From NCBI GenBank assembly GCA_024663395.1, contig JANFAH010000029.1, positions 744,001 to 808,000 of the forward strand: a stretch of DNA of 64,000 nucleotides, read 5' to 3'. The stretch comes from Pisolithus tinctorius (Eukaryota > Basidiomycota > Agaricomycetes > Boletales > Pisolithaceae). Both the position numbers and the translations under genes were made by a program. Positions within the stretch are counted from its first letter, which is position 1, and the number at the start of each line of letters is the position of its first letter. Shown one piece after another: positions 57,235 to 64,000 of the stretch. The notes below the pieces were generated by a model. It saw nothing but the letters and a program-made list of their open reading frames with translations, made no database searches and was not told the origin of the DNA.

Positions 57235-58943
57235 TTCAGAATAGCCAATTCAATGCACAGTTCTAGGTTGGACTGCTGTGTTGATATGAGGAGCTGTTGC
57301 AGCCCTTCTTCACTCAAAGCATTTGCTGTACATGTCAGTAGGGGTGCACAATCTGCATCCTGTTGTTCCATTCCTGTGGTGATTTCTCACCAAGTTAGCC
57401 AACCTATACATAATATGTGCAGTACTTACCACCAAGTGACAGATAGTCATGGGGTGGAAACCTTTTCTCTTTCAACCAATCCTTGAGCTTTGCAGTATGG
57501 TTGTTCAGAATCTTTTTTTCCATATCTGCAACCCTCCCTGCATCATCCACACTCAACCCTTGGTCCTGAAGCTCCTCTATGGCCTCAAGCTCCAAGATAT
57601 CTGCCTTTGTCAACAGCACGATCACAGGAACTGTGGAAATGCCAAAACTTATAACATCAACCATGAAGTATGTGCATACATAGTACATACCATGCCCAGT
57701 ATCACACTCATTAAAAAACTTTGCTTCGCCTGCTGTGACCATCCTGTGGCTGTCAGTCATTGGAATGCAATACCTATACCGATCATCACAATCATGTCAG
57801 TACACTAGCGGTGTCAGTCATCACGTCCTCACCAAATGGCATGTATTCTCTCATCTAGTTGGCGAGTATTGGCACGATCCATTACGAACTTCTTCATCTT
57901 GTCAAACTGCACTCCACTTCCAGCTTCAAACCCACATGAGTCATGAAATACGAAGCCTGGATTACTTTGAAAGATCAGCTCATCCTCAATGTTGTGGTAG
58001 CCCCGCTGGGTACGGTCAATAGTACGTTACACAACATTCAGGAGACAACCTTACCGCTAATGAACCCTGCACCAGAGCGACGTCCACCTGAATATAGAAC
58101 AACGTATCAACAATCTGAAGCAAGTACGGTGCATCATTCATACCTTCTCTCCTTTTCCATTAAAGATTTCTGGTTGTTCCGTCGTGTTACAAACCCTCTG
58201 CAAGATTGTCGTTTTACCTGCATTTGCCCTGCCCATGACCAGAATGCGAAAACGACGAATGCGCTCAACATGCTCTTTAGCTTTGGTAGGATCTAGGCTG
58301 TGGATAGGCTGTGGAGAGGGTAACACTTGTCATTCATGTTAGACTTATCCCACTTGTCTCAAACAAAGCACGCACCCGAAAGTACTTCCCCAGTACATGC
58401 AGGAACAAGACCTTGTGTAGAATGCGGAGAAGAGGGTAACACTTGTTATTCATGTTAGACTCGTCCACTCGTCACAAACAAAACACGAACCCGAGGGTAC
58501 TTCTTCAACGCGTGCAGGAGCAGGAGTATCTATATCATGTTGTGCAGAATGCAAACCCATAGCTTGAACCTCAGTCGGTACAGAAATTCCCGTACTACTT
58601 GGCAGAGAACCAGGGCAAGCAAGTTCAGAAGATAACAAAGAGCCCGTACGACCGCCTTGGGTAGGGGCAAACACGGAACCATCCGTGTAGGCAGGGCTAG
58701 GGAGAAAGAGTGGGCGAAAGATTTCTACCGGCACGACAGTGCAAACATCTGCATCGTCTGGAGCTAGATGTCGACAATAACTTCAGTCAACACGAGAATG
58801 CGATTATCTGCATTGCTTGGGGGCATACCTGGTTGAGCGGTTTCAGTGGGAGCGGGAGCTTGTGGAACTCTTGCATCGTTCCTCCGGGTCCAAAAAGGCG
58901 GCCACTGTAAACGCCATAATCCGCTGAAACATCCAGGAGCCAT
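57235..58943 (-). CDS. P-loop G-domain GTPase, copy 3
   Basis: Inverted paralogue of copy 2. It starts MAPGCFSGLWRLQW at 58943. A spacer exon contains SSTGISVPTEVQAMGLHS and SCFVCDEW. The G-domain exon (58138-58326) has FRILVMGRANAGKTTILQRVC. Later exons give YHNIEDELIFQSNPGFVFHD, YCIPMTDSHRMVTAGEAKFF, PVIVLLTKADILELEAIEEL (G4 TKAD), KEKRFPPHDYLSLGG and ALSEEGLQQLLISTQQSN. The frame is open across these exons, unlike copy 2. After the last exon seen (ending 57235 at a GTAAGT donor) the 3' end is not resolved. GTP binding is inferred from motifs; the role of this mushroom family is unknown. Confidence 0.7.
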
Positions 58944-59189
58944 GACGAACAAAAGGTGAAGTTCTTGGAATTCTCTGAAGAGCAGTAAGTGTATGGTTGC
59001 GGGGGGTGGAGGTTGTCAAATGGAAAGGGCGTACAACGGCAGACTCGTATCGGTCGATACGACGAGTGCCTGGCAACAGACTGAGAGCCATGTCGCACAC
59101 TGTTCGCACGGATCAGTTGGTATAGTCACTATAGTTGCACTCCTGATACTGCCATACGCGTCCCGCCATCAGGTGCTGTTGAGTAGACC

Positions 59190-59320
59190 CACTATGAGTG
59201 TCTCCGAGTATGAAGTGGTGGTAGGCGGCGCGAGTTCCATGGAGCCCTACATTCTCGTGTTTATGCCGCTGTCTGCAAGACATCGTTGTCATGCAGCAGT
59301 GGTTCCCTCCTACTTATGTA
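59190..59320 (-). pseudogene. Copper transporter relic
   Basis: On the minus strand it matches CTR exon 1 of 45882-46038: the region around tgtctccgagtatgaagtgg and gtctgcaagacatcg. It lies upstream of the second reductase in the same divergent order, so the transporter/reductase pair was duplicated together. The rest of the transporter is missing. Confidence 0.75.
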
Positions 59321-59369
59321 ATCTGATGGGAGTTCAGCGATAACCCAGCGCCCTCCAAATGTACAAATG

Positions 59370-61308
59370 AACCTACTATCGTTGAAGAATAACTCACTAC
59401 TCCCCCGCACATCTCATATGACGTGGACCCAGCTCAGATTCACGACCATCTGGTGCACTGCTCTCGGAATGGCTATCGTAGCCTCCCTCCCAATGCTCGT
59501 TCGTCCTTGGAAGAATGGTCGTTCTCTACAGGGCTTCCTTGGCATCTCGTAAGGACTCCGTAAGGGTGAGTTCGCTGTCGCGGATTGCGAGGATAAACCT
59601 CCTCGGTCGACGCGAGGCGCCCTAGCAGTCTGGCGCTCTATCGCGTCTGTTCGACACCGGACGTTACCATTAAGCATCTTACCGAGTAAATCTACCCTTT
59701 CTGCTTTCTAGTCGATATTGATTATACGGTTCTGGCTGCTATCATTCTTGCGTATCTCGTCGTCGTTTACGTCTGCATCATCAAAGATGCACCTCTCATA
59801 TCCAACCCCAATCGAGCCGGTAAAATCCACTTTCGACCTGAATCGCAACGATAAATTCCATCTTGTCGCTCCTTCTCGGCCCAGGAAACGGACACAAGAA
59901 ACCAAACCATGTACACCGCATATCCGGGAGGATAATGTTCCCTACGGACTTCTCGGTCCGCAGGACTTCGGAAACGTCCGGCTTTTCTGTGCTCAGAATC
60001 CAGAATCATCATCTTGACTTTCCTTCGCTTAGTTTGAAGGTTTTCCTACCAGGCTGTCTTCGTAGCTCAGTGAGCTCCAGCTCTGCACCCGACGTGTGAT
60101 AAACGCCCGTCTTTAAACCAGACACGCCCACGCAGCATTTGATATCTGTGGCCTTTCTCGCTACCGTTTGTTACCATACGCTATATGCGGAACCATGGAT
60201 ACTCCCTGCCTTCGCTTTCCTTGGGACAGACGCTTTGTTGCGGTTTTTTGCGCTACCGCATTAAGGATGCCAAACTTAGCACTCCGGATCAACTGATGAC
60301 GTTCGTAAGTGCGTGCACTGCATGCATATATGCGTATACCGCTGACTCGGCTTCCCATGAGAAGTCCACATCCAAAATTGCAATGACGGATGCTTGGCTG
60401 GCCAACACGTCTAACTCCGTGTCTTGTTCTCCAGTCGCGTCTTCGAAAGCCACCCATTCGTGATTCTCTCTGCTCTCCCTAGCAAGTCCTGCCTCAACGA
60501 CTCCGGCATGATCCTTGCAGCACTCATCAACGGCGATTAGACACGTGAACTCAACACATGCACGTGTAACTAACAAGACCCATCTGTTTGTGTATCAGAG
60601 AAGCAAAGTGGTGGCGAGTAGGGCTGCGTACCCGTATACGTCATGATTGATGGTCTATATGACGGTTCGAGTGTTGACCTTGGACAGTACGAGACGGTGC
60701 TGTTGGTTGCGGGTGGATCAGGAACGACGTTTACGCTCGGGCTTCTGGACGACATCGTCTTTAAATGTATCAAGACTGGCCGTCCTAACGGCGAACGAAC
60801 AAGAAGGATCGAAATTCGCATGGTATATCAGATCGTTTGGTGGGGCTTGCCCCGATTCTCGGATCCGGATCGACCTTCTCTGACTCTGACTCCTCGTGGC
60901 ATTGTTTTTTAGGTCACATCTCAGGGTTCGCAGAGATGCTGACGGACATCGCCGACCTCGCTGCAGGAACCTCCCTTGATATCCATTTCTCCATCGTCAC
61001 ATGCTTGTGTGACCCCGAAGCCGTACCATTCATCCCGAACTGCGACGTCAAACTGGACCGTCCACCTGTATATACACTTCTCTGAAACCACCGGACGTTC
61101 GCGACCTTCTTCTCTCGAATCCGCTGAAGCGGAGGAGGATAAGCCGTTCAGCGCAGTACAGCCGCACGCTGGGGGTGGCGTCGCAGTGTGTGCGAGTGGG
61201 CCGGAGAGTCTGGTCGTTGAAACGAGGAATGCGGTCGCGAGGTTGAGTGTTGGGAACGCTTTGAAGTTGGGTGGGGTTGTCGTGCATGTAGAGAGCTTTG
61301 CGCTGTAA
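59370..61308 (+). pseudogene. Ferric reductase, copy 2 (degenerate)
   Basis: Collinear with 46277-48332. Conserved pieces are FTTIWCTALGMAIVA, IILAYLVVVYVCIIKDAP, VLLVAGGSGTTFTLGLLDD and VCASGPESLVVETRNA. Lesions include a frameshift near 59,550, loss of much of the haem region (about 59,900-60,010), TAG for TGG near 60,538, TAG for CGG near 60,618, and a 2-base loss near 61,080. Not functional. Confidence 0.9.
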
Positions 61309-61643
61309 ATTGGGACCCAGGTTTGTATGTATGAAGATGTCGCGCGTATGTTTATTTATGTGTAAAGAGGTCTGCACTGTACGCGGGCGGGATGCGAGTT
61401 ATATGATCAAGGGAGAGATGGGTGAAGGTACGCAGCCGTCAGTCCCATTCTAAATCTCCCACATCGGCGACAATATTCGGATTTTGAAACCTCCGGCGAA
61501 AAACTCCGGCGCCTCGTCCGGGGCTCCTAGCGGTAATTCAATCTGAGTCTTAAATGCTCACTGCTCGAAGAGGCAACATGTTTGTTTTCCCTCCTGTGTC
61601 TTCCCACCCTCCCTCCAGTCGTTGAGGTGTGCTGCCATTTGCG
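61309..61643. other. Intergenic; end of the reductase duplication
   Basis: Similarity to the first reductase flank resumes at 'tatatgatcaagggagagatgg' (61,400), matching 49,197, then fades at about 61,480. No gene seen. Confidence 0.5.
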
Positions 61644-63885
61644 ATGTCTTTGATCAAAGTGTCCTGTGGCTATTGCAAGGCGTCTCTAACACCGTTCGTC
61701 TGCAAATCTGGCAGCCATTCTGGTCAATGGTGTGCACAAGTAAGTCATCTGTTTGCTTTCCCCATGTTATAAGTAGCTTGATGGATATTGGCATCTAGTG
61801 TTTTGCGCCACACTTACCACAAGGCGGACGTCCATACTGGTATTTCTGGCCACCTGGTGACTCCCCTCAAGGTGGCTCTTTGCCGTCATCACCATTGGTG
61901 TCTGTGACTCCTCTGGTCTCCGCTGCGCCCTTATCTGTGCCTGCAGTGCTTGACTCTTCCCCTCCAGTTTCTGCTGCACCCTCTTCTGTGCCCCCCCCTG
62001 TTACTGTACAGAACGACTCTTCTAGCTGCCTGCCTCCTGCCCCACTGACAGAGGGGACTTGTGCATTTCCAGGCTGCACTAAGCAGACTCCCACTGTTGC
62101 AGGTCGCTGTGAGCGTCGCATGTGCAAGAGCCACTGCATTGACTTAGGTGGATGTAATACTGCTATCAAGCACCACCCTGAGTTTGCTGGTGGGCGACAG
62201 AAGCAACATGTTCAGCAGCCCTCTGCTTCATCACTCCTCCAATCTGTACCCTTACTGGATCTGAAATTGCATGCCAAGCCTGCTGATGTCATTGATCTGG
62301 ACTTGCTGGACTCTGTTAATGATGGTGTTGAGGCCTCGCTCCCAAGTTTGGATGTCGTTCAGGGCAATATATCTGCCAGTGTCATTGATCCTGCACTCTC
62401 AACAGACTACCACATTGATAATACATCAGCTAGTGAATGCAGCTCCAGGTCTATTGCACGCACGCTGGCAAAACTCAATGCTGGGCCACTCGTACCAACT
62501 AGTCCACCTGTATCAACCAGTCCACCTCTGGAACCCCAACTGAATTATAAGCCACTTCTCGTAGCAGCAAGACGCTCGAGCCTGTTGACTGCTGTGTCCC
62601 TGCCACCAAAGTCTTCACAGCGACAGCCAAAGATCACAACTCAGATGAATGCAACTTGGGCTGCCAAGTATAAGTTTGGTTCTGTTCAGCTGTCTGCGAA
62701 GGCCCAGAGGGACAAGGAGAGGCTTGCTGGTGAGCTCGCATCAAAGCGATGCATTGACCTCATTTACTGGGATAGGGTATGATGTGCATTCTGATATGGT
62801 ATACCTGACATTACTTACACGTCTTCTAGGATTATGGCTCTCCAACTATCATGGCTCTCCAGGGTACCAATGGTGATGATTCTGACATACCGCATTGGCC
62901 TGACTTCGCACTTACCCATGTCTCGACCCTGCTACCCTCACTCGGCAACGACATCATGGCTGTCGAGTGGCTGAACCCATCCCTCCTTATCTGGAAGACA
63001 ATCACACGACTAAACTATAGCTTTCGGGTTAAGAATGGTGATGCTTTGTTCCTCTGCAGGAAGGGGGTAGTTCACTGCGATAATTATGAGAAGATACTAC
63101 AGAAGTTCCATGTCAATATGTCAACACCTCCTCGCCTTTTCAAGAACCTTAAGGGCGAGCGGAAGAGTGTCGCGAGACAGCAGAGCCTGTTTACCTCCCG
63201 TCAAGCCTACTTAGCTGAGTCTGACAATGACTCTGATGCCAACATCACTTCTCCATTCGTTACATCTCCATTCGTTACCTCTTCTCCATTTCCTACTGTG
63301 TCTCCAAGCTTCCCCACCTCCCAAAAGCGCTCTCGTTCACATGCACGCACACCTAGTTTGGAGGGACACCACAAGCGTCCAAACTTCATGTCCGCTCTTG
63401 AGGCAGCCGATTCATCTTCAGCTGACACCCTATCCTCAACTGAAGCCACATTGTCAGCAGCTGCATCATCTGATACATCCCCCTCTTGCACACCTGCCAT
63501 CAATACCATCGAGTTACCATCTCCTTTGCTCCCCACCACTTCCTTACCATCTATGCAAAGGAAGCTACACACTGCCTGGCCCACTGGTGAGTATGTGGTA
63601 GACGTTGTGGCAGGGATGGAGGCCATGGGGAAGCCAAAGATGAAACACCTCTCTGTTCCCCAACGGTTCGAGGCGATCTTTGGCCGTGCCTTCATCCAGT
63701 CTACATATCATGATGCATGCCGGCGATGGCAGCTTGCCCCCCTCGAGCTACGTGAGGAACTCTTAAAGGCTGGTAGAACTCCAGAGGGCTGTTGGGATAT
63801 GATCACACGGGCAGTAAAGTTGAAGCGAGCAAAGCAGCCTCTCTTCGAGGGTGCATTGGTCGATATTGATCTCACATCCGACTAG
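61644..63885 (+). CDS. Uncharacterised protein with two Cys-rich zinc-binding-like modules
   Basis: Exons: 61644-61739, 61799-62776, 62830-63885; 709 residues, phases consistent. Residues 1-35 hold CGYCKASLTPFVCKSGSHSG, then QWCAQCFAPH, resembling a GRF-like zinc finger. A Pro/Ser/Val-rich linker leads to the second module, CAFPGCTKQ, then AGRCERRMCKSHCIDLGGC, a pattern seen in repeated mushroom proteins of unknown role. Residues about 330-450 are a conserved globular region (FALTHVSTLLPSLGNDIM, RLNYSFRVKNGDALFLC). After a Ser/Thr-rich stretch the C-terminus has WPTGEYVVDVVAGMEAMG, RFEAIFGRAFIQSTYHDA, and AGRTPEGCWDMITRAVKLK. It could be linked to a transposon-related family; I cannot show this. 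Confidence 0.8.
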
Positions 63886-64000
63886 TTACAATCAGCCATT
63901 CTTTTTTTTTTTTTCCCTTTTACACTCGCATTGCCTGTCATCGCATTGTCCATCGCATTGTGTACATCTCTTCCTCATGTCTTATGTCATTGTGTTGTTC
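63886..64000. other. 3' flank with T-run
   Basis: A run of about 14 T starts near 63,902; no further gene before the window ends. Confidence 0.6.

Larger units (their letters stand above)
51773..57618. other. CpG-depleted domain
   Basis: Reading every line I count three CpG dinucleotides (about 52,738, 52,924 and 55,781) in 5.85 kb, while both flanks have them at normal density. It covers the 3' part of GTPase copy 2, the whole minisatellite and the 3' part of GTPase copy 3. Confidence 0.9.

Noticed and set aside
1..64000. tRNA, rRNA or other structured RNA genes
   Set aside because: Scanning by eye for tRNA box motifs and rRNA-like blocks found nothing convincing; a covariance search would be decisive.

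Overview
This window looks like nuclear DNA of a mushroom-forming basidiomycete (Agaricomycetes). Genes are cut by many short introns (about 45-65 bp, GT-AG). Several gene families are typical of that group: P-loop G-domain proteins, a lineage-specific multi-pass membrane family, fungal GH3 proteins, a CTR copper transporter beside a ferric reductase, and an indoleamine dioxygenase. A Ty1/copia retrotransposon is also present. Exon coordinates were worked out by hand from splice signals, reading phase and comparison between paralogues in the window; no database search was possible.

Layout. 1-2.8 kb: a six-exon P-loop GTPase. 3.6-18.3 kb: a cluster of one unnamed membrane-protein family, with five intact six-exon genes (A, B, C, D, E) and several wrecked copies. 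The cluster grew by nested tandem duplication, and one breakpoint can be placed inside an intron. 18.7-19.5 kb: a diverged 300-bp tandem repeat. 20.2-28.8 kb: block 1, holding a peroxisomal-type 4-coumarate-CoA-ligase-like enzyme, a truncated membrane-family gene, a GH3 protein and a small secreted GPI-anchored protein. 29.8-42.7 kb: block 2, a duplicate in the same order (ligase 3' remnant, membrane-family gene with lesions, GH3, broken secreted protein), split by a 5.1-kb copia element. 43.2-44.6 kb: an indoleamine 2,3-dioxygenase pseudogene abutting another ligase fragment. 45.3-48.3 kb: a divergent copper transporter / ferric reductase pair, with decayed copies at 49.5 and 59.2-61.3 kb. 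50.6-59.0 kb: two G-domain GTPase genes in inverted orientation flanking a 79-81-bp minisatellite. 61.6-63.9 kb: an intact 709-residue gene with two Cys-rich modules.

Functional themes. Two adenylate-forming (ANL superfamily) enzymes, the ligase and GH3, sit side by side and were duplicated as a block; this could be a metabolic module but that is inference. The copper transporter and ferric reductase start 141 bp apart on opposite strands, which suggests shared regulation of reductive metal uptake. The rest is mainly gene birth and decay.

The strongest unusual signals are epigenetic or mutational. The copia element is one continuous 1,442-codon frame with six TGA stops and no frameshift, and 10 of 11 differences between its LTRs are CpG transitions. 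A 5.8-kb stretch (51.77-57.62 kb) over the minisatellite contains only three CpG dinucleotides. Both point to cytosine methylation followed by deamination of repeated DNA.
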